Assembly: GCA_016125555.1 (NCBI GenBank)
Contig: WGLN01000004.1
Span: forward strand, 264,598 to 328,597
Length of the DNA: 64,000 bases
Reading direction: 5' to 3'
DNA from: Porphyrobacter sp.
GTDB lineage: Bacteria > Pseudomonadota > Alphaproteobacteria > Sphingomonadales > Sphingomonadaceae
Position numbers and translations under genes: made by a program. Shown one piece after another: positions 28,709 to 36,024 of this stretch (positions within the stretch are counted from its first letter, which is position 1; the number at the start of each line of letters is the position of its first letter). Below the pieces are notes generated by a model. It did no database searches, had not been told where the DNA came from, and saw only the letters and a list, made by a program, of their open reading frames with translations.

Positions 28709-30345
28709 TCTGGACCCGCCTGTGGCAGCGCGCACGACCCTATCGCCGGGAGATCGCCGCGATCAGCGCCCTGTCGTTGCTGAGCTCCCTCGCCAGCCTT
28801 GCGCTGCCCTGGCTCGCGGGCAACTTTCTTGCCGGAGTGCTCGGCAGCGCGCGACCGGAACTCGGATCGACCCTCGTGCTGCTGGTGGCGACACTGATCC
28901 TGCTCGGCGCGCTCAACATCGCGGTCGCGATCCTTTCCGAAGCCGCCTCGGGGCGCATTCTCGCCGGCGTCCGGCGCGAGGCCTATGCGCACCTTCAGTC
29001 CATGCCGATCGCCTTCCACGACCACAGCCGGGGCGGCGACCTGCTTGCGCTCATGACCTTCGAGGTCGCCAATCTCAGCCGGTTCCTCGCCGCGACCCTG
29101 GCGAGCGTTCCCGCAATGCTGATGACCGCTGCCGGCGCCTGCCTGCTGCTTGTCCTGATCGATCCGGCGATCGGCGTCGTCCTGCCCGTGCTCGTCGCCG
29201 GCTTCTTCATCCTCTTCCGCCTGTTCGGCCGGCGCCTGCGCAGCGCGGCCCGGCAGCTCCGCGAGGCCGAGGCCGATCTCATCATGCGCGCCGAACGCGA
29301 CCTCGACATGCTGTCGGCGATCAAGGCCTTCGCGACCGAGGATGCATTCCGCGCCGACTACGATCGGGCGGTGGAGAGGACGCGGGTGCTTGGATTGGCA
29401 CAGGCACGACTGGCCGCGCTGCCGGGTCCGATCATGGCGCTCGCGGCGGCACTGGCGGCCGTCGGGATCCTCTATCTCGGCGAGGGACAGGCGGGCGGTG
29501 GCGGCCGGGCTCCTGGCGAAATCTTCACCTTCCTTCTTTATGCCGCCTTGCTGACCCGCCCGATCGGCAGCCTGGGCGATGCCTACGGCGCCTTCCAGAT
29601 CGCCAGCGGCACCCTAGCGCGGCTCGAGAGCGTGCTCGCTCAGCCGGTCGAGCCTGGTTACGGCGAAAAGGGCCGCGTCGGACCTGCGCGCGGCGCGATC
29701 CGGTTCGAGCAGGTGCATTTTGCCTATCCTGATCGGCCAGCGATCTTCACGGGCCTCGATCTCGCGATCGCGCCGGGCGAGATCATCGCGCTGACCGGCG
29801 AGAACGGCATCGGCAAGTCGACGCTGGTGCGGCTGCTCCTGCGGTTCTACGAGCTCGACGGCGGTCGGATCACGCTCGACGGGACCGACATCGCGACCCT
29901 TAATGTGAAGGACCTGCGCCGCCAGTTCGGCTATGTCCCCCAGCATCCGCTGCTGTTCGACGGCACGATTGCCGAGAACATCGCCTTCGGAGCGCCCGCC
30001 GCGCCCGAGGCGATTGCTCGTGCGGTGCGGCTTGCCCAGGCGGAGGCGTTCATCGCCGCCCTGCCGCACGGGCTGGATACGCGGATCGGTGACAAGGGGC
30101 TGAGGCTCTCAGGGGGGCAGCGCCAGCGCATTGCTCTCGCAAGGGCGCTGCTGCGCGACCCGCCAGTCTACATCCTCGACGAGGCGACCAGCATGTACGA
30201 CCTCGACAGCGAAGCCGCCTTCGTGGAGGCCTGCATCGGCGCGCTCGAAAATCGCACGGTGATCATCATCTCGCATCGCCCTGCGAGCCTTGCGCTGGCG
30301 CACCGCGTCCTCGACGCCGCTGCGCTTCAAGCGGCGGGTGGGTGA
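28705..30345 (+). CDS. ABC transporter, fused permease/ATPase; lasso-peptide exporter (D)
   Basis: 546 residues: an N-terminal type-1 exporter membrane domain with about six segments (1-300) and a C-terminal ATPase. Walker A is GENGIGKST (365-373), the signature is LSGGQ (468-472), Walker B is YILDEAT with Asp492-Glu493, and the switch His is in IISHRPAS. The half-transporter architecture is that of McjD-type lasso exporters, which also give the producer immunity. No C39 peptidase domain is present, as expected when the leader is removed by B2. GTG start forming a GTGA junction with the preceding gene. It converges on B1 with only five bases between stops. Confidence 0.88.
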   Translation: MIWTRLWQRARPYRREIAAISALSLLSSLASLALPWLAGNFLAGVLGSARPELGSTLVLLVATLILLGALNIAVAILSEAASGRILAGVRREAYAHLQSMPIAFHDHSRGGDLLALMTFEVANLSRFLAATLASVPAMLMTAAGACLLLVLIDPAIGVVLPVLVAGFFILFRLFGRRLRSAARQLREAEADLIMRAERDLDMLSAIKAFATEDAFRADYDRAVERTRVLGLAQARLAALPGPIMALAAALAAVGILYLGEGQAGGGGRAPGEIFTFLLYAALLTRPIGSLGDAYGAFQIASGTLARLESVLAQPVEPGYGEKGRVGPARGAIRFEQVHFAYPDRPAIFTGLDLAIAPGEIIALTGENGIGKSTLVRLLLRFYELDGGRITLDGTDIATLNVKDLRRQFGYVPQHPLLFDGTIAENIAFGAPAAPEAIARAVRLAQAEAFIAALPHGLDTRIGDKGLRLSGGQRQRIALARALLRDPPVYILDEATSMYDLDSEAAFVEACIGALENRTVIIISHRPASLALAHRVLDAAALQAAGG

Positions 30346-30350
30346 AGCTG

Positions 30351-30629
30351 TCAGGCGCGGCGGATCAAGCCCTTTTCGGCGAGATCGCTGACGAGTGCTG
30401 AGATGTCCTGCTCGATCTGCTCGTAGGGCGCTGCGAATTCGCTTTCGATCATCAGGCTGAGTTCGCGGATCGAGCAGGCCGCTTCGGTCAGGCGCGACCA
30501 CACCCTCCCGCCGACCGCGTTGAGGCCGAAATATTCGCCGCTCGCCAGATCGAGCAGCACCACTTCGCCCGCCACTTCGCGCGACACCACGTCGTCCGAA
30601 GCTACGAAAATCTGGTCAACCTGCATCAT
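30351..30629 (-). CDS. PqqD-like RiPP recognition element, lasso B1 protein
   Basis: 92 residues, the size of a stand-alone RRE. Seen: an N-terminal beta region VVSREVAGEVVLLDLASGEYFGLNAVGGRVW, then two helices, matching the PqqD fold (the LDLxxGxYFxLN motif is diagnostic). In lasso synthesis this protein grips the leader through its YxxPxLxxxG motif and presents the precursor to B2. The start is a double ATG lying inside the last codons of the kinase gene (14-base overlap), preceded by a GGGGGA ribosome site, so B1 is coupled to the kinase. The frame is open upstream but only as a shadow. Confidence 0.88.
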   Translation of the reverse strand: MMQVDQIFVASDDVVSREVAGEVVLLDLASGEYFGLNAVGGRVWSRLTEAACSIRELSLMIESEFAAPYEQIEQDISALVSDLAEKGLIRRA

Positions 30630-31476
30630 TTCCCCCGCTTCCGAGCGAATTGCGAACAATCGCGTCGAGTACCCGGGGCAGTTCGGAATATCTGCGGGGG
30701 TAGTCAAGCGCGGAGCAGGGAATAGATTCACATAGCTCCGCAATGCGACAGAAGTGGGCGTTGAGCCGTTGACGATCCTCCACGTCGAGGATGAAAGAAT
30801 GGTGGAGCATCTCGGCGAGCGCGGCCGCGGCCCCGAGAGGCCGGATGGCAAACTCCGCCTCGCGGTCGCGCCCAAGCAGGTAAAGGTGAGAGAGCGGCGC
30901 GGGTTCGGCGCAGTAGGCTAGCCCGGCCTCGGCCGGGATGCTCTGCTTGAGCCCGTCATGGTCGGGTGGCGGGGCCCGCCCGGTCAGGTAGGCCGCGCTG
31001 TCGGGGAACAGGCGGAGTGCCGCGCTCTTGGGCTGCAATTCGTAAGCCGCCCCGGAGCGGACGAGTTCGATCACGTCCTCGGTCAGGAGCGCATGGCCCT
31101 GCTGGGCGAGCGCCGCGGCAAGCGTGGTCTTGCCGCTCCGCGAGAGGCCAAGGAAGGCCACCGCGCGGCCATTAATGGCCACGGCGCTGCCATGCAGGAA
31201 CAGCCCCCCGCGATGATTGCCGAGGATCGGCAGCACCGCGTTGGTATAAAGGCTCTCAAGATAGTCGGGGTCGAGACCGGGTTCCGGATGGCTGTGCACA
31301 CGGTCGAGATCGGGAAAGATCTCGAAGTCGGCCTCACCGGGGAAGCGCAACAGGAAACCGTCACCGATGCGATGGAATTCGGCGCGCACCGCACCGCTGG
31401 GCGTCACCCAGCTGTCAAAGCACGAGTCCGCAAGCGAAGTCTGCTGCCGCGCAGCCAAACGGTGCAGTTCGGTCAT
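30616..31476 (-). CDS. HPr-kinase/phosphorylase-like kinase of the lasso cluster
   Basis: 286 residues. The P-loop GLSRSGKTT spans 110-118 (Lys116), preceded by HGSAVAINGRAVAFLG and followed by LLTEDVIEL with the acidic pair Glu133-Asp134, the layout of HPr-kinase C-terminal domains. It lacks the N-terminal HPrK domain. In paeninodin and pseudomycoidin clusters related kinases phosphorylate the side chain of the C-terminal Ser of the precursor. This precursor ends in Val, so the target here must differ (Ser2, Thr3 or Thr12 of the core, or another molecule). No good ribosome site precedes the ATG and a hairpin lies just upstream. Overlaps B1 at the 3' end. Confidence 0.82.
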   Translation of the reverse strand: MTELHRLAARQQTSLADSCFDSWVTPSGAVRAEFHRIGDGFLLRFPGEADFEIFPDLDRVHSHPEPGLDPDYLESLYTNAVLPILGNHRGGLFLHGSAVAINGRAVAFLGLSRSGKTTLAAALAQQGHALLTEDVIELVRSGAAYELQPKSAALRLFPDSAAYLTGRAPPPDHDGLKQSIPAEAGLAYCAEPAPLSHLYLLGRDREAEFAIRPLGAAAALAEMLHHSFILDVEDRQRLNAHFCRIAELCESIPCSALDYPRRYSELPRVLDAIVRNSLGSGGNDAG

Positions 31477-31486
31477 GGAGCGCCGA

Positions 31487-31509
31487 ACCGGCGATCACAG
31501 AACGCCGGT
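31487..31509 (-). promoter_or_regulatory. Inverted repeat just upstream of the lasso kinase start
   Basis: ACCGGCG and CGCCGGT, seven paired bases with a nine-base loop, ending about ten bases before the kinase ATG. In the mRNA it would cover the region where a ribosome site is expected. A role in limiting kinase/B1 translation is inferred. Confidence 0.4.
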
Positions 31510-31525
31510 CACACGAAACAAGAGA

Positions 31526-31552
31526 ATGTCCCGCCCGAACGGGGCAGGACAT
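31526..31552 (-). terminator. Strong hairpin after the lasso precursor gene (attenuator or mRNA stabiliser)
   Basis: On the transcribed strand ATGTCCTGCCC pairs with GGGCGGGACAT (11 pairs, one G-U) around a five-base loop. It begins 24 bases after the precursor stop and is not followed by a T run, so it is more likely a partial terminator or 3' stabiliser than a full stop. It would raise precursor mRNA relative to the kinase and B1, as seen for other lasso operons with a stem-loop after gene A. Confidence 0.55.
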
Positions 31553-31576
31553 CCACGCGAAACCGGCAATGCTGCA

Positions 31577-31702
31577 TCAGACGCGGCGGGTGCCGCCGCC
31601 ATCGTTGTTGCGGCCGGTGCTGCCCCCGGTGAGATTGCGGACCGAGCCGAATGCTTCCAGTTTCGGAGCCTTGTATTCCGCCTTCGCTTCGGACTTGATC
31701 AT
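31577..31702 (-). CDS. Lasso-peptide precursor (A)
   Basis: 41 residues. The leader holds the canonical proteobacterial pattern Tyr10-x-x-Pro13-x-Leu15-x-x-x-Gly19 with Thr25 at position -2 of the cut, the residues read by the RRE and the protease. Cleavage after Thr25-Gly26 leaves a 15-residue core, GSTGRNNDGGGTRRV: Gly1 can bond to Asp8 to give an eight-residue ring, leaving the tail GGGTRRV. The ribosome site GGAG is seven bases before the ATG. The gene is 33 bases after the cyclase gene on the same strand. Known: lasso rings are closed between residue 1 and an Asp/Glu at 7, 8 or 9. Ring size and plug residues (probably the two Arg) are prediction. A cut one residue earlier would give a nine-residue ring but breaks the Thr -2 rule. 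Confidence 0.88.
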   Translation of the reverse strand: MIKSEAKAEYKAPKLEAFGSVRNLTGGSTGRNNDGGGTRRV

Positions 31703-31735
31703 CACCAATCTCCAATCACCAAAGTTACCAGAAGG

Positions 31736-33604
31736 CTAACCACCCCCTAACCTGACGTGCCGCAAGAAGCACGCCGCTGCGTGGAGCCCGTATATCTCCC
31801 AGGTCAAGCTGGGGTCAACCTCGTATGTGCCTGTCAGTCCAAGAGCATTAACCAGCTCTCCGGCATCGACGAGCGGCGAGAGATCTTCCACCGCTTCGCG
31901 GGTGCAGAAGCGGAGGAACGCGGCGTTCGCGGCGGGCGCGTCGAATGCCGCCTTGGTGCTGCGATCGACCACACCGCCGGGAAGCAACCCGCGAATCGCC
32001 GCGCGATGGGTGTACTTGTTCACTCCGTTTCGCAGCCGGGCATGCTCCGGGGTCGCCGCAGCGAAGGCGATGAACGCGCGCGAGAGCATCGGGTAGCGCA
32101 ATTCGAGGCCGCGGGTCGCCGGCTGCCTGTGAAAGATCGGACGTGAATAGAGCGACCACGGCTGGACGAGCCGAGTCTGCCTCAGCCGCACCCCCGGGTC
32201 GCCGGGAAGCGTGGCGCGCCAGGCATGGGCCCGCTGCAGCACGCTCTCGCGCCACTGTGGCCTGAGCCAGGTGGGCGTGAGCACTCCCGCCCCGCGCCGT
32301 TCGCGGGCGGCGATCCGATCCCGCAACGAAGAGGGAAGAAGGCCCGAGAGGCCAAGCCGCAGCGCGGTTCGCATGGTGCGCGAAAGCCCCTGCCGGACAA
32401 GGTCGCCCCGAAGCGCACCGACAAAGCCGCCAAGGTCCCGGTCCTCGGCGAACTCACGATAATAGGCAAGCGAACCGCCGAGCCATTCGTCGCCGCCCTG
32501 CCCGGAGACGAGCACCCGCGCGCCATCCTGGGCGGCAAGGCGCTCGAGCTCGATCGACATGGCAAGGTTGCTGGGGGGCGGAAGATGGTGCTCGCGCCGG
32601 GCCTCGGCTTCGTACCAGTCGCGGCCCGGCTCGAACATCGGCGCCTCCACGACCGGGCGGCCGAGGTGCGCACCCACCGCCCGCGCGTAGTCCAGTTCGT
32701 CGGCACGCGTGCCCGGAGCTCCCGCCAGCGTGTAGCCGGCGAACCCCGGCGCAAGCAGCCGGCCCTCGCGCGCGAGGTGGTCTGCCACGGCGAAGATCGC
32801 CGAGGAATCGAGCCCGCCGCTGACCTCGACCGCAAGCGGCGCCTGCGATCGGCTCGCGCGGCGAACCGCCTCGAACAGCACCGCCCGGTAGTGTTCGGCA
32901 TATTCGGCATCGGACCGGTAGCGGATGGTTCGCGCCGTCGGCAGCTCGTAATGGCGACGGGTCTCCAGGCCGTTCGCGTCGCAGGCGAACCACTGGGCAT
33001 GAGGCAAGGCGCACAGGCCTTTCCAGGCGGTTTCCTCGGCGGCGAACACGTCGCCGGCGACGAGATCGGCGAGAAAGGCGAGATTGGGCTCGGGCCGGCG
33101 CCCGAGGGCGGCGACGATCGCGCCGATCTCGGACGCGAACAGCCACGCATCGCCGTCGCGATAAACGAACAGCGGGCGCAGTCCGGCGTGGTCGCGCGCG
33201 CCGTAAAGTCGCCGCCGATGCGCATCGGCGATGACGAAGGCGAATTCGCCGTCGAACCGGCGGACGCAGTCATCACCCCACTGCTCATAGGCGCGCAGAA
33301 CGAGCTCGGCATCCGAGCGGTCGCGCAGCACCGCGCCGCGGGAGAGCAGGTCGCTGCGCAGTTCCTCCCAGTTGGTGAGATACCCGTCGAGCACCACCGC
33401 AAGGCGCGAATCCTCGTTCGCGAGCGGCTGGGCGGTGCCGACGGATTCGCCGGTGGTCTCGAGGACGCAGGCGCCGAGCGCCAGCGGGCCCCGCGCGAAT
33501 GTCCCGACAGTGTCGTGCAGGCGCACGCCGAGGGAAGCGAGCATCGTCGCCAGCCGGTCCTCGCGATCGGGCGCGGGGGAGAAGATCGCGGCGATTCCGG
33601 TCAA
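31736..33604 (-). CDS. Asparagine-synthetase-like lasso cyclase (C)
   Basis: ATP-dependent enzyme that adenylates the ring Asp side chain so the core N-terminus can attack it. 622 residues: an N-terminal glutaminase-like domain (1-210) and a synthetase domain with the PP-loop SGGLDSS at 262-268. The start is a TTG preceded by GGAGGGGG; it gives MTGIAAIF, so Thr replaces the nucleophilic Cys2 of true asparagine synthetases and glutaminase activity should be absent, as expected for a cyclase. A longer frame upstream lacks any family similarity. It is the first gene of the reverse unit and is divergent from B2, with 61 bases for two promoters. Confidence 0.87.
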   Translation of the reverse strand: MTGIAAIFSPAPDREDRLATMLASLGVRLHDTVGTFARGPLALGACVLETTGESVGTAQPLANEDSRLAVVLDGYLTNWEELRSDLLSRGAVLRDRSDAELVLRAYEQWGDDCVRRFDGEFAFVIADAHRRRLYGARDHAGLRPLFVYRDGDAWLFASEIGAIVAALGRRPEPNLAFLADLVAGDVFAAEETAWKGLCALPHAQWFACDANGLETRRHYELPTARTIRYRSDAEYAEHYRAVLFEAVRRASRSQAPLAVEVSGGLDSSAIFAVADHLAREGRLLAPGFAGYTLAGAPGTRADELDYARAVGAHLGRPVVEAPMFEPGRDWYEAEARREHHLPPPSNLAMSIELERLAAQDGARVLVSGQGGDEWLGGSLAYYREFAEDRDLGGFVGALRGDLVRQGLSRTMRTALRLGLSGLLPSSLRDRIAARERRGAGVLTPTWLRPQWRESVLQRAHAWRATLPGDPGVRLRQTRLVQPWSLYSRPIFHRQPATRGLELRYPMLSRAFIAFAAATPEHARLRNGVNKYTHRAAIRGLLPGGVVDRSTKAAFDAPAANAAFLRFCTREAVEDLSPLVDAGELVNALGLTGTYEVDPSLTWEIYGLHAAACFLRHVRLGGG

Positions 33605-33665
33605 TGTGCAGGCCCCCTCCGCATGCCCTTGGCGCCCGGGCCGCCCCTGTGCCAATAGGCAAAGC

Positions 33666-34166
33666 ATGTCGCTGCCGCAATCTTCACCCGTGCCGGTCGT
33701 CGGAACCCGTCCGCGAATTGCCGACACCGGCTGGCTTGTTCGCTATGCGCTGCGTGGGCTGAGTGAACTGGTGCGGGCGCGCATCGCCTTCGCCACGCTC
33801 GAGGCGCGCGACGTGGTGGAGCGCAATCGCCGCGTGAGGGAACGCGCCGCAGACGGTGCCATGGCTTCGCCCGCCCATGTCGCGCGCATCGCCTATGTAC
33901 TGCCGCGGCTCTCGGCCCGGCTGCCGTGGCGCAGCGACTGCCTGGTGCAGGCGATCGCTGGCCAGAACTGGCTCGCCGCGCAGGGTATCGCAAGCGAGAT
34001 TCGGATCGGCGTGCAGCGGTCTGCCGAGAGCGGCTTCGGGGCCCATGCGTGGCTGATTCACGGGAGCGCGATCGTCAGCGGCGGGGACATCGGCTCCTAC
34101 ACGCTGCTGCTGGGAGAAGAGACGCCCGATGCCGCAGGCGTGCCGCTGAAGGCTCCCCCGGAGTGA
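33666..34166 (+). CDS. Transglutaminase-like lasso leader peptidase (B2)
   Basis: 166 residues, the size of a stand-alone B2 protein. The cysteine-protease triad of the transglutaminase fold is visible: Cys92 in WRSDCLVQA, His127 in GFGAHAWL and Asp141 in SGGDIGSY. The WxxDCL and GxHAWL motifs are the family signature. It removes the leader after the conserved Thr-x pair, in an ATP-assisted complex with B1 and C. The N-terminal helix bundle is present. The ATG opens MSLPQSS with a weak ribosome site. A hairpin plus T run follows the stop, so it is probably transcribed alone. Confidence 0.9.
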   Translation: MSLPQSSPVPVVGTRPRIADTGWLVRYALRGLSELVRARIAFATLEARDVVERNRRVRERAADGAMASPAHVARIAYVLPRLSARLPWRSDCLVQAIAGQNWLAAQGIASEIRIGVQRSAESGFGAHAWLIHGSAIVSGGDIGSYTLLLGEETPDAAGVPLKAPPE

Positions 34167-34206
34167 CCCGGTGCGTGCCGGGGGAGGAGTGCGTTTACCT
34201 TTTTTT
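34153..34206 (+). terminator. Terminator after lasso B2
   Basis: A perfect nine-base inverted repeat, CTCCCCCGG (34153-34161) and CCGGGGGAG (34178-34186), with the B2 stop codon in the loop, and a run of seven T at 34200-34206. The gap between stem and T run is longer than usual, so efficiency is uncertain. Confidence 0.5.
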
Positions 34207-34281
34207 GCTATCGGAAGGTTGCCAAACTTGCTGCACTGCACTAGAGAAAATCACGTAATCGAGCTTCAAAAAGGCTGAGAT

Positions 34282-34554
34282 ATGATCAAGACCGCTTCCC
34301 GTATGATGACGGCCGCCGCTGCGGCGAGCATGGTCATCGCCCCGGTTGCCCTCCAGGCGAACACCCGTGCCGGCGATAGCGGTGCCATGTACAGCGCTCC
34401 GGCTGCACAGCCTGGTCTCGGCCGCGAGGCAGACGGCGAATCGATCGCCGGCGCCGGCACGATCGTCATCGGCCTTCTCGCCACTGCGGCGGTTGTCGTC
34501 GGGATCATCAAGGCGACCAGTTCGGAAGACGAAGGCCAGTCGCCGGGCACCTGA
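34282..34554 (+). CDS. Small exported or membrane protein of unknown function
   Basis: 90 residues. An N-terminal signal-like stretch (Met-Ile-Lys-Thr ... APVALQANTRA) is followed by a polar linker and then one strongly hydrophobic segment (about 57-79, AGTIVIGLLATAAVVVGIIKA), ending in a short acidic tail. Similar small proteins occur beside O-antigen-ligase-like genes in sphingomonads, but I know no function. A terminator hairpin follows 36 bases after the stop, so it is a single-gene unit between the lasso cluster and the ligase-like gene. Confidence 0.75.
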   Translation: MIKTASRMMTAAAAASMVIAPVALQANTRAGDSGAMYSAPAAQPGLGREADGESIAGAGTIVIGLLATAAVVVGIIKATSSEDEGQSPGT

Positions 34555-34590
34555 TCGGCGATGCCAGCAAGGGCGCAGGCCCTCACGAAA

Positions 34591-34620
34591 GCCCGGTAGC
34601 AGTTGCCGGGCTTTTTCTTT
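34591..34620 (+). terminator. Intrinsic terminator
   Basis: GCCCGG and CCGGGC separated by a short loop (GCCCGGTAGCAGTTGCCGGGC) followed immediately by TTTTTCTTT. Textbook Rho-independent structure, downstream of the small exported protein gene. Confidence 0.85.
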
Positions 34621-34677
34621 GCACGCGCCCCGGCGGCGCCCCGCAAGTTCCGTTTCCAGGCGAGATTGGCATTGACC

Positions 34678-36024
34678 ATGAGCCCGACCGACCGAGCCAA
34701 ATCGCTGATCCTCATGGGCGTCCTCTTGGTCGCCTTTGCGATCGGTGGTGGCGGGAGCCGCTACGGGATCGCGAATCTCGGCGTCCAGCTGGCCGCGATT
34801 GCCGGTCTGGCCGCGAACCGCGAATCGTTCCTGCGATTCTGGGGCGAGGCGCCGATCGCCCTGCGCGTGCTGATTGCCGCGTCGCTGCTGGTGCCGCTGC
34901 TCCAGATCCTGCCGCTGCCCCAGGACCTGTGGAGCGCGCTGCCCGGACGCATCCTGGTCGCCCGCGCGCTCGACGCCGCGGGGGAAGGCGGGTGGATGCC
35001 GTTCAGCGTCAATCCCGCCCGGACCCTGCTCGCCGCCACGGCGCTGATAACCCCGCTCGCGGTGCTGGCAATCGGCTGGACGCTCCCGCGCGAACGCCTG
35101 TTCGATGCCGGCTGGCTGGTCGTCGGCTGCGGCATCCTCACCGCATTGCTGGGATTGGTTCAGCTGGGTGCCACCGACGACCAGGGCACACTCTTCGGCG
35201 CTCGCAGCCCCGGAGCGATCCTGCTGGGAACCTTCGCCAACCGCAACTCGACCGCCCTGTTCCTCGGCTTCGCGCTTGCCCTCGCAGCGGTGCTGCCGGT
35301 GCCGCGGCGCAACCCGGCAATCCCCTACCTGCGGGTCGGCCTCTGCGCATTGCTGCTGATTGCGGTCATCCTCACCAAGTCGCGAACGGGGCTGGTCCTC
35401 GCGGCGCTGCCGGTGGGGCTGGGGGCGGCCAAGGCGATCTCGTGGTTGATCGCGATGCGTCGCGGTACGAGCGGCCAGAAGAGCAGGGCAGGCGTCGTGG
35501 CGCTCGCATTGTGCGGTCTGCTCCTGACAGGCGCGGCAGGCGCGGTCGTTCTGGTCGCTGCCCCCGGCCGTGTCAGCGAGACCCTCGCACGATTCGAGGC
35601 GAAGGATGATCCGCGCCGGTTCATCTGGGATGATGCGACCTACAGCGTTGCGCGCTACTGGCCGGCAGGCGCAGGCACCGGAACCTTCGATGAAGTGTTC
35701 CAGATCGACGAATCGCTCGAGAACCTCACCGTGCGCCGGGCGGGACGCGCGCATAACGACTATATCGAATTGGCGATCGAGAACGGCGTCGTCGGGCTCG
35801 GACTGGCGGGGCTGTGGTTGCTCACGCTGGTATGGCTGAGTTGGTCGGCACACCTCTCGGCGCAACGCTGGACAGCCTGGGCGGGAAGCAGTCTGCTGCT
35901 CGCCGTCGCCTTGCAATCGATTACCGACTACCCGCTTCGGAACCAGACGATGCTGGCAATGGCCGGTTTTGCGCTGCTTCTGCTGGTGAGAAGCGCGAGC
36001 GCCGACGGGAGGCGTGCGCAATGA
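34678..36024 (+). CDS. O-antigen ligase-like membrane protein (Wzy_C family)
   Basis: 448 residues, roughly twelve hydrophobic segments. The pattern GTFANRNSTALFLG, then KSRTGLVLA, and the periplasmic loop with RFIWDDATYSVARYWPAGAGTGTF ... RRAGRAHNDYIELAIENG is typical of the O-antigen ligase/polymerase family (the R-H-N-D-Y motif). It could polymerise or ligate the polysaccharide built by the locus to the left. The ATG giving MSPTDRAK was chosen; upstream codons read through the terminator. Its stop overlaps the next gene as ATGA. Confidence 0.87.
   Translation: MSPTDRAKSLILMGVLLVAFAIGGGGSRYGIANLGVQLAAIAGLAANRESFLRFWGEAPIALRVLIAASLLVPLLQILPLPQDLWSALPGRILVARALDAAGEGGWMPFSVNPARTLLAATALITPLAVLAIGWTLPRERLFDAGWLVVGCGILTALLGLVQLGATDDQGTLFGARSPGAILLGTFANRNSTALFLGFALALAAVLPVPRRNPAIPYLRVGLCALLLIAVILTKSRTGLVLAALPVGLGAAKAISWLIAMRRGTSGQKSRAGVVALALCGLLLTGAAGAVVLVAAPGRVSETLARFEAKDDPRRFIWDDATYSVARYWPAGAGTGTFDEVFQIDESLENLTVRRAGRAHNDYIELAIENGVVGLGLAGLWLLTLVWLSWSAHLSAQRWTAWAGSSLLLAVALQSITDYPLRNQTMLAMAGFALLLLVRSASADGRRAQ

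Larger units (their letters stand above)
27528..34166. other. Lasso-peptide biosynthetic gene cluster
   Basis: Seven genes form the cluster. Forward: nucleotidyltransferase, ABC exporter (D). Reverse, in transcription order: cyclase C, precursor A, HPr-kinase-like kinase, RRE protein B1. Forward and divergent from C: protease B2. All elements needed for a lasso peptide are present, plus two potential tailoring enzymes. Known proteobacterial clusters commonly run A-B-C-D or A-C-B1-B2-D in one direction; here the genes are in three transcription units. There is no isopeptidase or dedicated TonB receptor, which accompany another sphingomonad lasso type. The cluster sits inside the polysaccharide locus. 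Confidence 0.85.

Noticed and set aside
28705..29732. Fusion of nucleotidyltransferase to a second domain over the exporter gene
   Set aside because: The translated extension is Arg/Gly/Pro-rich with no recognisable fold and is simply the exporter gene read in another frame.
31509..31715. A 68-codon frame on the reverse strand over the lasso precursor
   Set aside because: It is in another frame, lacks any leader motif and spans the hairpin; the 41-codon frame with the canonical leader and ribosome site is the gene.
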